64,000 nucleotides of DNA from Actinacidiphila cocklensis (GCF_907177275.1 NZ_CAJSLV010000071.1:1-64000), one strand, 5' to 3'; shown: positions 1 to 8,788, counted from the first letter of the stretch. The notes: generated from the letters alone by a model not told the origin. Made by a program: numbers and translations.

Positions 1-189
1 CCGGTGTCGCGGTGGGCGCGGCGGTGTCGGCCGGCCGCCGCGGCGGGTGACGCCGCCGGTACACAGGGCCTGCGTCTTGCCTGCTCGCAGGCCCAGGATC
101 GCGCCGTGCCCGAGCTGCCGGCCGCAGCCCTGACCGGCCGCAGTAGGTCGGCCGCGACCCGCAGGCCGTCCACAAGACCGGCGTGCGCC

Positions 190-320
190 GCTTCCCCGTT
201 CTCCGCCCTGACGACCACCACGTCGGGGCGGACCACGCGCAGTTCGGCCGCAAGCCAGGGCCGGCACGCTGTCATCTCCTTCAGCGACGACGGCTCACGG
301 ATGCGGCGCCCGCCCTGGCG
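190..320 (-). pseudogene. Uracil-DNA glycosylase (UdgX/family 4-like) fragment
   Basis: Read on the minus strand, the DNA just past the end of ctaF encodes GGRRIREPSSLKEMTACRPW followed by LAAELRVVRPDVVVV (through about position 210). This is the characteristic segment of family 4/UdgX uracil-DNA glycosylases, in which CRPWLxAEL is followed by xVRPxVVVxLGAxAA. The expected LGATAA does not follow; the sequence changes to RAENGEAAHAG and loses similarity. No N-terminal iron-sulfur or catalytic part precedes it, because that space is occupied by ctaF. I therefore read it as a leftover of a deleted glycosylase gene. The rest of bases 1-190 shows no recognisable product. Confidence 0.6.
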
Positions 321-327
321 GCAGGTA

Positions 328-735
328 TCAGCGGCAGTCCGCCGCCTCGGCGCGGTGGGCGTACTGGAAGACCAGGCCTCCGACGCCGGCGGTGATGATG
401 CCGAAGCCGATCAGGAAGAGCCAGAGCCCGTAGACGATGCCCACGGCGCTGACGGCCGCTCCGAAACCCGTGATCACCGGGTAGGGGCTGTGCGGGGGGA
501 AGAAGTCGATGGGGCCGCTGCGGTCGGAGATCTCGCCCTGGCGGTCGTCCTCGGGCCGTGCGCCCTTCCTGCGGTAGTTCTGGGTGAAGAAGAAGCAGAT
601 GAGCGACGACATGAGGAAGGCGACCGCCAGCGCTGCGGTGCCGGCCGGCTCCAGGTCGGACCACCACCCATAACCCACACCGGTGACCAGGAAGAACGCG
701 GCCACGCCGCCGAAGAGAAACGCCTCGGTCCTCAT
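328..735 (-). CDS. ctaF: Cytochrome c oxidase subunit IV (CtaF-like)
   Basis: Small accessory membrane subunit of the actinobacterial aa3-type cytochrome c oxidase; it carries no redox centre and stabilises the complex. The 135-residue protein has the usual family length. It has hydrophobic segments at about 6-24, 33-51, 87-108 and 109-125, and the conserved polar loop with FFPPHSPYP (78-86) between the second and third. Its ATG overlaps the ctaD stop by 4 bp (732-735), so the two are translationally coupled. It is the last gene of the qcrB-ctaD-ctaF operon. The C-terminal codons abut, and partly overlap in another frame, the uracil-DNA glycosylase remnant. Confidence 0.9.
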   Translation of the reverse strand: MRTEAFLFGGVAAFFLVTGVGYGWWSDLEPAGTAALAVAFLMSSLICFFFTQNYRRKGARPEDDRQGEISDRSGPIDFFPPHSPYPVITGFGAAVSAVGIVYGLWLFLIGFGIITAGVGGLVFQYAHRAEAADCR

Positions 736-2450
736 CCGGCGCTCTCCCGGTGCGTGCCGGGTGCCGGCCGGCGGGGCGGTGTGGTGGACGGGGGGAGCAC
801 CGCGGCCTCGGGGTGGTTCAGGTCGAAGGCGGGTGAGTCGGATCTGATCCGTGGCAGCGTGTGGAAGTTGTGCCGCGGTGGCGGACACGACGTCGCCCAC
901 TCCAGCGAGCGCCCGAAGCCCCAGGGGTCGTCCACCTCGACCCTGGGCGCGTACCAGGCGGTCTTCCACACGTTGTAGAGGAAGGGCAGGCTGGACAGAC
1001 CCAGCAGGAAGGCACCGATGGAGGAGACGGTGTTGAGGGTGGTGAGACCGTCGGCGGCCAGGTAGTCGGCATAGCGGCGGGGCATGCCCTGCTCGCCGAT
1101 CCAGTGCTGGACCAGGAAGGTGGTCTGGAAGCCGACGAAGAGTGTCCAGAAGTGGATACGGCCCAGGCGCTCGTCGAGCATCCGGCCGGTCCACTTCGGC
1201 CACCAGAAGTAGAAGCCCGCGAACATCGCGAAGACCACGGTGCCGAACAGCACGTAGTGCAGGTGGGCCACGACGAAGTAGCTGTCGGTGACGTGGAAGT
1301 CGAGCGGGGGTGAGGCGAGCAGGACCCCGCTCAGACCACCGAGCAGGAACGTGACCAGGAAGCCGATCGACCAGAGCATGGGGGTTTCGAAGGACAGGCT
1401 GCCGTGCCACAGGGTTCCGACCCAGTTGAAGAACTTCACGCCGGTGGGCACGGCGATCAGGAACGACATCAGGGAGAAGAACGGCAGCAGTACGGCCCCG
1501 GTGGCGAACATGTGGTGCGCCCACACCGCCGCCGACAGCATCGTGATGGCGATGGTGGCACCGACCATGCCGATGTAGCCGAAGACCGGCTTGCGGCTGA
1601 AGACCGGAATGACCTCGGTGATGATGCCGAAGAAGGGCAGCGCGACGATGTAGACCTCGGGGTGCCCGAAGAACCAGAACAGGTGCTGCCACAGGATCGC
1701 GCCACCATTGGCGGGGTCGAGGACGTGGGCGCCGAACTTTCGGTCGGCCTCCAGGGCGAACAGCAGGGCGGTCAGAACGGGGAAGGCCAGCAGTGCCAGG
1801 ATCGAGGTGAGCAGGATGTTCCAGGTGAAGATGGGCATTCGGAACATCGTCATGCCCGGGGCGCGCAGGCACACGACGGTCGCGATGAAGTTCACCGAGC
1901 CCAGGGTGGTACTCAGGCCGGTCAGGACCAGCCCCATGGCCCACAGGTCGCCCCCCGCGCCGGGTGAGTGGACGGCGCTGTTGAGCGGGGCGTAGGCGAA
2001 CCAGCCGAATGCCGCCGCGCCGCCGGGCACGACGAAGCCGGAGACGACGATGATCCCACCGAAGAGGTACAGCCAGTAAGTCAGCGCGTTCAGCCGCGGG
2101 AAGGCCACGTCGGGGGCGCCGATCTGCAGCGGCATCACGGCGTTGGCGAACCCTGCGAAGGTGGGAGTGGCGAACAGCAGCATCATGATGGTGCCGTGGA
2201 TGGTGACCATCTGGTTGTACTGCGAGTTGCTCCACAGCTGCAGTCCCGGCCGGGCAAGTTCGGCCCGCATGCCCATGGCGAGCAGCCCGGCGAAGAGGAA
2301 GAAGCAGAACGCGGTCACCAGATACATCGCGCCGATGACCTTGTGGTCGGTGGTGGTGACATATCCCAGCAGCCGGCGCCCGAACGGGCTTCCCTGGTCC
2401 ACGCCGACCGTCGGCTCCGGCACCGCTGCCCGGCTGTCGGTCCGCGTCAT
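732..2450 (-). CDS. ctaD: Cytochrome c oxidase subunit I
   Basis: Catalytic haem-copper subunit of an aa3-type oxidase: it reduces oxygen to water with electrons from cytochrome c while pumping protons across the cytoplasmic membrane. Of 572 residues, the about 12 membrane segments carry all key ligands. These are a haem-a histidine in TIHGTIMM (His85), the CuB site with its cross-linked tyrosine in GHPEVY (262-267), the CuB histidines HH at 312-313, and HLHY (396-399) with haem ligands. The C-terminal about 60 residues are proline-rich and less conserved. It lies between qcrB (4-bp overlap) and ctaF (4-bp overlap). No subunit II (ctaC) or III (ctaE) gene is present here, so it must either share these with the main oxidase or act as an alternative isoform. 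Confidence 0.96.
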   Translation of the reverse strand: MTRTDSRAAVPEPTVGVDQGSPFGRRLLGYVTTTDHKVIGAMYLVTAFCFFLFAGLLAMGMRAELARPGLQLWSNSQYNQMVTIHGTIMMLLFATPTFAGFANAVMPLQIGAPDVAFPRLNALTYWLYLFGGIIVVSGFVVPGGAAAFGWFAYAPLNSAVHSPGAGGDLWAMGLVLTGLSTTLGSVNFIATVVCLRAPGMTMFRMPIFTWNILLTSILALLAFPVLTALLFALEADRKFGAHVLDPANGGAILWQHLFWFFGHPEVYIVALPFFGIITEVIPVFSRKPVFGYIGMVGATIAITMLSAAVWAHHMFATGAVLLPFFSLMSFLIAVPTGVKFFNWVGTLWHGSLSFETPMLWSIGFLVTFLLGGLSGVLLASPPLDFHVTDSYFVVAHLHYVLFGTVVFAMFAGFYFWWPKWTGRMLDERLGRIHFWTLFVGFQTTFLVQHWIGEQGMPRRYADYLAADGLTTLNTVSSIGAFLLGLSSLPFLYNVWKTAWYAPRVEVDDPWGFGRSLEWATSCPPPRHNFHTLPRIRSDSPAFDLNHPEAAVLPPSTTPPRRPAPGTHRESAG

Positions 2451-4078
2451 GGTGTCTTCCGTTCTGGTTGGGCCAGCACTTCCTCGATGTGGCGCCGCTG
2501 CTCCGGTGTGGCCGGCAGGGCCACCCGGTGCCGGAAATACCAGCTGTTCAGGGCCGCCCTCAACCGCTGGCGGCGCCGGGCGCCCGGACCCGGGGGCGGC
2601 TCAGGGGCCGGCAGGTCCCGTACCAGGAAGCGGTACAGCCGCCGGGGATCGGTGGGGGCGTGGCCGGGCCCCATGGCGCCGTGCACCTCCTGGGTCACCT
2701 CGCCGGTCTCCTCACCCTGCGTGAGAACCTGCCGCTCATGTGACTGCAGCGCGAGGCACAGCCGTTTGGTGACCGCGAACGCCACCACCGGGAAGACGAA
2801 GAACCCCACCCGGAAGAGCCACGTCAGCGTGTTGACGGACAGGCGGAAGGAGAAGGCCGTGACGTCGTTGCCGCCCGCCGCCAGCAGGACCGCGTAGGCG
2901 ACGACGGCAGCCACCCCGAAGGCGGTCCGTACCGGCACGTCACGCGGACGGTCGCACAGGTGCCGCTCCCCCCGGTCGCCGGTGACCCACCGTTCGAAGA
3001 GCGGATAGCAGAAGAGCAGCGCGAACAGCACCCCGGGCAGCACCACCGTCGGCAGGAAGACGTTCCACATGACCGTGTGGCCGGCCGCCGACGTCTCCCA
3101 GCGGGGCGTGAGGCGCATCGCCCCTTCCAGGAACCCCACGTACCAGTCCGGTTGCGCGCCGGTGCTCACCTGGTCAGGACGGAACGGGCCGTAGGCCCAG
3201 ACCGGGTTGATCTGCGCCACCGCCCCCAGTGCGGCTAGCAACGCCGTGACGAGGAAGAACAGACCGCTCGACTTCGCGACGAAGTGCGGGAACATCGGCT
3301 GGCCGACCACATTGCCGTTCGTCCGGCCGGGACCGCTCCACTGGGTGTGCTTGAGGTAGACCACCAGGATCAGGTGCAGGGTGACCAGGGCAATCAGGGC
3401 TCCGGGCACGAACAGCACGTGCATGATGTACAGCCGCTGGTTGAGCAGGTGGCCGGGGAAGGATCCGTCCCACAGGAAGAAGGCCAGATATGTACCCACG
3501 ACGGGGATCGACATCACGATGGTGTGGGCGGTCCGCAGTCCCGTGCCCGACAGCAGGTCGTCGGGCAGCGAGTAGCCGCAGAAGCCTTCGAGCAGTGCGA
3601 GCATGAAGAGCAGGATGCCGATCATCCAGTTGGCCTCGCGCGGCCGGCGAAAGGATCCGGTGAAGAAGATCCGCAGCATGTGCACGCCGATCGCGGCGAC
3701 GAAGAGCAGCGCCGCCCAGTGGTGCATCTGCCGTAGCAGCAGGCCTCCGCGGATCTCGAAGCTGATGTGCACCGTCGAGTCGTACGCCGCGGACACCGGC
3801 AGCCCAACGAGCGGCACGTAACTCCCCTGATAGGGAGCCTGCTTCGTACCCGGCTCGAAGAACAGCGTCAGCCAGGTGCCGGTGAGGAGAAGCACCACGA
3901 AGCTGTAGAGGGCGATCTCGCCGAGCAGGAAGCTCCAGTGGTCGGGGAACGCCTTGCGCAGCAGCACCTTTGCGGACTCGGCCACCGGCAGCCGCCGGTC
4001 CGCCACCGTGAAGCCTGTCCGGACCGCCTCCCGAACCAAGGCGTGCGCCCGCTCTCGTCGCCTGCGGAACAGGAGCAT
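2447..4078 (-). CDS. qcrB: Ubiquinol/menaquinol-cytochrome c reductase cytochrome b subunit
   Basis: Dihaem cytochrome b of the actinobacterial bcc complex, which oxidises menaquinol and passes electrons towards the aa3 oxidase. The 543-residue protein has about eight to nine membrane segments. Haem-ligand histidines lie in MHH (119-120) with His133, and in the second helix pair at about His220 and His235. The quinol-site motif is PDWY (310-313), a variant of PEWY. A GTGAGG-like ribosome site precedes the ATG at 4078. The partner Rieske (qcrA) and dihaem cytochrome c (qcrC) genes are not in the window, so this looks like a second, incomplete copy of the respiratory supercomplex genes placed inside a stress island. 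Confidence 0.95.
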   Translation of the reverse strand: MLLFRRRRERAHALVREAVRTGFTVADRRLPVAESAKVLLRKAFPDHWSFLLGEIALYSFVVLLLTGTWLTLFFEPGTKQAPYQGSYVPLVGLPVSAAYDSTVHISFEIRGGLLLRQMHHWAALLFVAAIGVHMLRIFFTGSFRRPREANWMIGILLFMLALLEGFCGYSLPDDLLSGTGLRTAHTIVMSIPVVGTYLAFFLWDGSFPGHLLNQRLYIMHVLFVPGALIALVTLHLILVVYLKHTQWSGPGRTNGNVVGQPMFPHFVAKSSGLFFLVTALLAALGAVAQINPVWAYGPFRPDQVSTGAQPDWYVGFLEGAMRLTPRWETSAAGHTVMWNVFLPTVVLPGVLFALLFCYPLFERWVTGDRGERHLCDRPRDVPVRTAFGVAAVVAYAVLLAAGGNDVTAFSFRLSVNTLTWLFRVGFFVFPVVAFAVTKRLCLALQSHERQVLTQGEETGEVTQEVHGAMGPGHAPTDPRRLYRFLVRDLPAPEPPPGPGARRRQRLRAALNSWYFRHRVALPATPEQRRHIEEVLAQPERKTP

Positions 4079-4581
4079 GCCTCACCACTTTCGACTTCAC
4101 TGGAGTCGCAGGGCCACCGTCTGCGCTACACCCCACCGCAGACGCCCGCTCAGAGGCTCCATCTACACGTTCTTGAAGGGGACTCCACCCGATCGGACGC
4201 ACCAGGCGTGCCCGAGGCCGGCCGCCGGCCTCCGGTGAGGCGGGTCGTGGCGGGGTGGTCGGCGCGGCGGGGGGTTGCGCGCTGCCTTCGCCATCGTCGC
4301 CGCCTGCGCCGCGTGGAGGAGCCCGTAGCCGAAGCTGTCCGCTCCCGCACCATGGGCCTCGCCGGCCAGCGACGCCGGCATACGGCTCCCGCAAGCCGGG
4401 CGGCCAGCCCCTTGACGGCGGCGCGGACGTCCGGGTCCGGGTCCTGCCGCCGCAGGCGGGCCACCTACGCGGGAAGCCGCCGGGCCGGTGGCGGGCAATC
4501 GGACACATCGATCCGGCCCGGCCGCCCGGGCGCGCCGGGCCGGCCGGGCCGGTGGATACGAGGGGGTCGGACCTGCTCCGG
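4079..4581. other. Gene-free stretch upstream of qcrB
   Basis: About 500 bp without a supported gene. Two overlapping minus-strand open frames exist. One begins ARLRRQDPDPDVRAAVKGLA (from about 4464), vaguely like a HEAT repeat. Neither has a ribosome site or continues as a normal protein, so both may be decay products. The stretch should contain the qcrB promoter. A strong GC hairpin at 4513-4552 closes the upstream gene. Confidence 0.5.
4513..4552 (-). terminator. GC-rich hairpin downstream of the SRPBCC gene
   Basis: A perfect 12-bp inverted repeat (CCGGCCCGGCCG at 4513-4524 and its complement at 4541-4552) flanks a 16-nt loop that is itself largely self-complementary. It lies 30 bp past the stop of the minus-strand SRPBCC gene, as expected for an actinobacterial terminator without a U tract. 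Confidence 0.5.
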
Positions 4582-5031
4582 TCAGACCTGTCCTCGCCAG
4601 GCCCCGGACTCGAAGCCGCGGGACTCGATGTACTGCTTGAACCGCTTGAGGTCGCCCTTGGCCTGCCGGCGGACGAAGCCGAGCTTGTCGCCGACGGTCT
4701 CGGCGATGCCCTGCGGGTCGTGCTCCAACTGCAGCATGACCTTGGTGCGGGTGTCGTCGAGCCGGTGGAAGGTGACCACTCCGGCCTGACGGGCCTCGCC
4801 CTCCACGGTCGTCCACGCGACCCGCTCGTCCGGGATCTGCTCGGTGATCTCCGCATCGAACTCGCGCTTGGCGCCACCGATCGACGTCACCCAGTGGGTG
4901 AGGGTGGGCGTGCGCTGCTCGATGCGCTCGACGCCTTCCATGAACTGCGGGAAGTCCTCGAACTGCGTCCACTGGTTGTACGCGGTCGTCACCGGTACCT
5001 GGACCTCGACCGATTCCTCGACGACGGACAT
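4582..5031 (-). CDS. SRPBCC-family protein (polyketide cyclase/dehydrase fold)
   Basis: A stand-alone START/Bet v1-like domain of 149 residues; such domains form a deep hydrophobic pocket, and no substrate can be named here. The ATG at 5031 is chosen because AGGAAGG lies 8 nt upstream and the family domain starts immediately (SVVEESVEVQVPVTTAY). Conserved blocks are AYNQWTQFEDFPQF (about 19-32), EQIPDERVAWT (about 64-74) and the C-terminal DLKRFKQYIE. The same blocks occur in the central domain of the gas-vesicle cluster protein at 11434-12450, so the two are paralogs. It is probably transcribed alone. Confidence 0.88.
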   Translation of the reverse strand: MSVVEESVEVQVPVTTAYNQWTQFEDFPQFMEGVERIEQRTPTLTHWVTSIGGAKREFDAEITEQIPDERVAWTTVEGEARQAGVVTFHRLDDTRTKVMLQLEHDPQGIAETVGDKLGFVRRQAKGDLKRFKQYIESRGFESGAWRGQV

Positions 5032-5293
5032 GTCCACGTTCCTTCCTGTCGTTCTGGATCCGTACCTGAGGCCGCGTGCCCGGGAAACACCGATCGACAC
5101 AACCCCGGCCGGAGGGACCCGGAGACACCGCCCGACAGGCCGTCAGGTCGGCACCGTCACCGCGGCCGACGCCGTTTCGGGCACACGTGCTGCGGCGGTG
5201 ACCGCACCGGCGCAGTGGATCTGATCCCGATCATTCCTTTTGTGGTTGTCTGGAAGGAGGTGGTGGGGTCGGCGCGGAAGGCGGGAGCGCAGC

Positions 5294-6571
5294 GTGGGCC
5301 AGGACAGGGATGCGGGCGGGCGGGCGATGCTCGCAGGGCTGCTGGACGCCAGTCACCTGATGCCGGTGGAAGCTCTCGCGGACAAGACCGCGGAGGAGGT
5401 CCGTGCGGCGGGGTTCAGCGAAGTGCTCATCTACGTCGCGGATCTCACCGCCAGAGGCCTGCACCTGCTGCCGGGCCGCCGGGGAGCGGGGGCGCAGGGC
5501 GAGCCCGCCATCGCGATCGACGGTACGGCGGCCGGAAGGGCCTTCCAGTACGGCGACCTCGTCCCGGCCGCACCGGCGGACGCGAGCGGTGCCCACTGGT
5601 GGGTGCCGCTGGTGGACGGCACCGAGCGGGTCGGGGTGCTGCGCGTCACTTCGCGGAACGACGACGCCCGCGCCCGCCAGGACGCCAACCGGCTGGCCGC
5701 GCTGCTGGCGCTGATCATCGTGGGCAAGCAGGAGTCCAGCGACACCCTGGCCCGGCTGATGCGGAACGAGCCGATGACCGTCGCCGCCGAGATGCAGTGG
5801 AACCTGATGCCGCAGCGGACCTACGCCGACGGGCGGGTCGTGATCGCCGCGTCCATGGAACCGGCCTACGAGATCAGCGGCGACGCCTACGAATACGCCC
5901 TGGACGGTCCGCTGGTCCACCTGACCATCTTCGACGCGATGGGTCACGACACCGCGGCGGGCCTGTGCGCCGGGCTGGCACTGGGGGCCTGCCGCAACGC
6001 GCGTCGGCAGGGCGCCGACCTGATCAGCAAGGGCGAGGCGGTGGAGGCCGCCCTGATCGGGCAGTACGGCCGGGAACGATACGTCACCGGGATCCTGGCC
6101 ACCCTCGACACGCGGAGCGGTCTGCTCGCTTGGATCAACCGCGGGCATCTGCCGCCGATCCTCATCCGCGACAACCGCTGGACCAGCCACCTGGACTGCA
6201 CGCCGGCTCATCCCATGGGCACCGACCTCGGTCTGGACACCACGGTCTGCCGCGCGCAGTTGCAACCCGGGGACCGCATCGTCCTGTTCACCGACGGCAT
6301 CACCGAGGCCCGCCGCCCGGGTGGGGCCGAATTCGGCCGGGACCGCTTCACCGACTTCCTCATCCGCCACCACGCCGACGGCCTCCCGCTCCCGGAGACC
6401 TTGCGCCGGCTCGTCCACGCCGTGCTCGACTACCACCAGGGACGGCTTCAGGACGATGCCACCGTCCTGATGTGCGAGTGGCTGGGTGCGTCGTCGGACG
6501 ACACCGCGCCGGCCGCCGCTCTGACCGGTCTTCCCGACACCACCACTCCGTCGGCAGGCAGGCGATCGTGA
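5294..6571 (+). CDS. GAF-domain PP2C (SpoIIE-type) serine/threonine phosphatase
   Basis: Cytosolic Mn-dependent phosphoserine phosphatase of the SpoIIE/RsbU type, which normally dephosphorylates anti-anti-sigma factors in stress-sigma partner switching. About 425 residues from the GTG at 5294. This start was chosen because GGGAG lies 8 nt upstream; the open frame extends to 5240 without a better start. Residues about 20-165 are GAF-like. The phosphatase domain follows with SGDAYEY (about 195), DAMGHD (about 214), FTDGITEAR (about 331) and DDATVL (about 386), so all metal-binding aspartates are present. No kinase domain or anti-anti-sigma gene is adjacent. A decayed relative lies at about 9430-9722. 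Confidence 0.92.
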   Translation: MGQDRDAGGRAMLAGLLDASHLMPVEALADKTAEEVRAAGFSEVLIYVADLTARGLHLLPGRRGAGAQGEPAIAIDGTAAGRAFQYGDLVPAAPADASGAHWWVPLVDGTERVGVLRVTSRNDDARARQDANRLAALLALIIVGKQESSDTLARLMRNEPMTVAAEMQWNLMPQRTYADGRVVIAASMEPAYEISGDAYEYALDGPLVHLTIFDAMGHDTAAGLCAGLALGACRNARRQGADLISKGEAVEAALIGQYGRERYVTGILATLDTRSGLLAWINRGHLPPILIRDNRWTSHLDCTPAHPMGTDLGLDTTVCRAQLQPGDRIVLFTDGITEARRPGGAEFGRDRFTDFLIRHHADGLPLPETLRRLVHAVLDYHQGRLQDDATVLMCEWLGASSDDTAPAAALTGLPDTTTPSAGRRS

Positions 6572-6632
6572 GCTGCGCCCTGCCTGTCCGCAGAGCTGCG
6601 GCCCGGCCTCCGGCTGCAGGAAGGCCGCGCGG

Positions 6633-7175
6633 TCAGCTTCCCGCCGCGTAGCAGCGCACCGTGACGGTCTGCTGCGGGCTCCACCGCTGCTCGACGGTGC
6701 CGAGCAGTTCCCAGCCGAGGCGCTCGTACAGCGCCACGGCCGAACTGTCGGAGGCCACGACGTCCAGCACGGGGTGCAGACCGTGCTCCCGGGCCTCCGC
6801 CACCACCTGCGCCATCAGGAGAGCTCCGATCCCGTGGCCGCGGGCGGCCAGAGCGACGAACAGCCGGCCGACGACCGCCGCCTCGCCGGCGCCCGCTCCC
6901 CCGCGGCGGTTCCACAGGGCGGCAGCGGCGTCACCCTCCTCACTCCGGGACAGCCCGGCGTGGCCGACGACGCGCCCGTCCAGCTCGGCAACCCATGCCG
7001 CGAGCTGCGCGGGCGGCGCCAACCACTGGGCGGGGCGGTCCGGCCAGTTCACCGGATAGCCGTCGCCCCTGTGGACCTCGCCAAGACTCCTGACGCAGGC
7101 GTCGAGGTCGGCGTCGGTCCTCCGGCGCACCCGGGGGCTCTCGGCGATGCTTTTCGGGGCGTTGCCACGGCTCAT
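6633..7175 (-). CDS. GNAT-family N-acetyltransferase
   Basis: Acetyl-CoA-dependent N-acetyltransferase, cytosolic, substrate unknown. The 180-residue protein has a complete GNAT fold: an N-terminal helix region with RRRTDADLDACVRSL, a central VAELDGRVVGHAGL strand pair, the VGRLFVALAARGHGIGALL acetyl-CoA loop (about 112-130) and the SSAVALYERLGWE terminal block (about 150-162). The ATG at 7175 is the first in-frame start before the domain; its ribosome site is weak. It converges on the SpoIIE phosphatase (61 bp between the stops) and diverges from the gene at 7315. Confidence 0.88.
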   Translation of the reverse strand: MSRGNAPKSIAESPRVRRRTDADLDACVRSLGEVHRGDGYPVNWPDRPAQWLAPPAQLAAWVAELDGRVVGHAGLSRSEEGDAAAALWNRRGGAGAGEAAVVGRLFVALAARGHGIGALLMAQVVAEAREHGLHPVLDVVASDSSAVALYERLGWELLGTVEQRWSPQQTVTVRCYAAGS

Positions 7176-7314
7176 CCGGCCAAGTAAACACCGCCTGCCC
7201 TGGCCGGACGTGTGTGCGTGCGTGCGCGGCACAGCAATGGGCAGGCGCAGCAGGGACACGCCCGCGGCCAGGGAAGCGGGTGCGGTCCGTCCACGGCTCA
7301 GAGAGGCGACCACC

Positions 7315-7638
7315 ATGCCCAGGGGATCGAGCGCCAAGCGCGAGCGGCAGTACGAGCACATCAAGGACAGCGCCAAGGAGCGCGGCGAGTCCGACAAGCG
7401 GGCGGAGGAGATCGCCGCGCGCACGGTGAACAAGGAGCGTGCCCGGTCCGGTGAGTCCAGGACCGCGAGCCGCACCTCGACCCAGGACATGTCCTCGTCC
7501 AAGCGTGGCGGGCAGCGCTCCCACTCCGGCTCGCAGGGGCCGACGAAGGACCAGCTCTACAACGAGGCCAGGCAGCGCAACATCAAGGGCCGCTCCCAGA
7601 TGAGCAAGTCCGAACTGAGCAAGGCGCTCGGCCGCTGA
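7315..7638 (+). CDS. Small basic plasmid-stabilisation/Rho-N-like protein
   Basis: 107-residue, highly charged and hydrophilic protein. The N-terminal half (SSAKRERQYEHIKDSAKERG) matches small proteins annotated as plasmid stabilisation proteins in actinomycetes. The C-terminal about 35 residues (PTKDQLYNEARQRNIKGRSQ, then MSKSELSKAL) form a Rho-termination-factor N-terminal/SAP-like helical domain that can bind nucleic acid. GAGAGG lies about 9 nt before the ATG. It sits 52 bp ahead of the SDR gene in the same direction, perhaps co-transcribed. Its exact role is unknown; in streptomycetes such genes are usually found among stress genes, which fits this setting. Confidence 0.8.
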   Translation: MPRGSSAKRERQYEHIKDSAKERGESDKRAEEIAARTVNKERARSGESRTASRTSTQDMSSSKRGGQRSHSGSQGPTKDQLYNEARQRNIKGRSQMSKSELSKALGR

Positions 7639-7690
7639 CGGGCACGCCGTCGCCGCCGGCCCGGAACGGAACGCCTGAGGAGGAACCGCC

Positions 7691-8722
7691 GTGCTCGGAC
7701 TGTTCACACCGTCCAGGAAGCAGTCTCTGACAGGTCTGTCAGCAGTGGTGACCGGCGGTTCGCGCGGGCTCGGCCTGGTCATCGCCGAGCAGCTGGTCCT
7801 GCGAAGGTGCGCCGTGACCATCGCCGCGCGCGACGGGGAGGAGCTGGACAGGGCGCGCGAGTACCTGACGCGCGGCCGCACCGGAGCCGCCGTGCGGACC
7901 GTGCGATGCGATGTGACCGAGCGTAGCCAGGTGTCCGCCCTGATGGGGGAGGCGGCGCAGGCGCAAGGCGGCCTGGACGTGGTCGTGGCGAACGCCGGAA
8001 TCATCCAGGTCGCGCCGCTGGACGCACTGGGTCCCGAGGACTTCGCGTCGGCGTCCGGCACGATCTTCATGGGTTCGGTGCACACCGCCCTGGAGGCGTT
8101 GCCCTGGCTACGGCGCAGCCCGGCCGGAGGGCGCCTCGCGCTGGTCGGCTCGGTGGGCGGCCTGGTCGCCGCACCGCACCTGCTGCCGTACTCGTGCGCC
8201 AAGTTCGCGGTGGCGGGGCTGGCCGAGGGGTTGCACGCGGAGTTGGCAGGCAGCAGCGTGAGCGTCACCGCCGTGCATCCCGGGCTGATGCGGACCGGCT
8301 CGCACCTGGCTGCCGAGTTCGGCGGGCAACACCGGCGGGAGTTCGGATGGTTCTCGGCTGCGGCCGGCAGCCCGCTGCTGTCGATGGACGCCCGCAGGGC
8401 CGCCGCGCGGATCGTCACGGCGGTCGAGCGTCGCAGGACCCGTATCGTGCTCACGCCCGCCGCGAAAGCCGCGGACCTCGGCCGTGGAGTGGCCCCCGTG
8501 CTCACCACGAAGCTCACCGGGCTCATGTCCCGTGCCCTGCCCTCCGCGCCCTTCGAGGGCGACGCCTCCCCGATGACGCCGGGTCGCGAAGTGGAGGAGG
8601 AAGCGGACCAGGGCCTGCCTCCCGTGTGGCGCCGGCTCCGGACCTGGGGCAGCGCCCTCAACGACCGGGCGTCGGCACGGCTGAACCAGCGCGGCCCGCG
8701 GCCCGGTCACACCGCAGGGTGA
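7691..8722 (+). CDS. Short-chain dehydrogenase/reductase
   Basis: NAD(P)-dependent oxidoreductase of the classical SDR family, cytosolic, substrate unknown. 343 residues from a GTG with GAGGAGG upstream. The Rossmann motif TGGSRGLG is at about 21-28, NAG at about 98-100 and the catalytic Tyr-Lys as YSCAK at about 167-171, preceded by the serine in VGSVGG. The about 90-residue C-terminal extension beyond the core (from about 250, FEGDASPMTPGREVEEEADQ onward) is typical of a streptomycete subgroup annotated as SDR with a disordered tail. It is followed by a SigB-like promoter for the next gene rather than by operon spacing. Confidence 0.9.
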   Translation: MLGLFTPSRKQSLTGLSAVVTGGSRGLGLVIAEQLVLRRCAVTIAARDGEELDRAREYLTRGRTGAAVRTVRCDVTERSQVSALMGEAAQAQGGLDVVVANAGIIQVAPLDALGPEDFASASGTIFMGSVHTALEALPWLRRSPAGGRLALVGSVGGLVAAPHLLPYSCAKFAVAGLAEGLHAELAGSSVSVTAVHPGLMRTGSHLAAEFGGQHRREFGWFSAAAGSPLLSMDARRAAARIVTAVERRRTRIVLTPAAKAADLGRGVAPVLTTKLTGLMSRALPSAPFEGDASPMTPGREVEEEADQGLPPVWRRLRTWGSALNDRASARLNQRGPRPGHTAG

Positions 8723-8729
8723 CCTCGCC

Positions 8730-8754
8730 GCATACGGGCAGCGCTCGCGGGTAC
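8730..8754 (+). promoter_or_regulatory. SigB-type stress promoter before the DJ-1/PfpI gene
   Basis: GCAT at 8730-8733, 15 nt, then GGGTAC at 8749-8754. This fits the streptomycete SigB-family consensus GNNT-N14-16-GGGTAY. The start codon follows 34 bp downstream. The pattern is short, so chance occurrence is possible, but the gene's stress character supports it. Confidence 0.55.
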
Positions 8755-8788
8755 CCGTAGACGACCACAGCCAGGAAAGGAGCAGCCC

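Noticed and set aside
4..978. Long plus-strand open frame opposite ctaF and ctaD
   Set aside because: It is antisense to genes with complete conserved motifs, is Arg/Gly-rich low-complexity sequence and has no family features.
4150..4464. 104-codon minus-strand frame resembling a HEAT repeat
   Set aside because: Only about 20 residues look protein-like, there is no ribosome site and the rest is Arg-rich.
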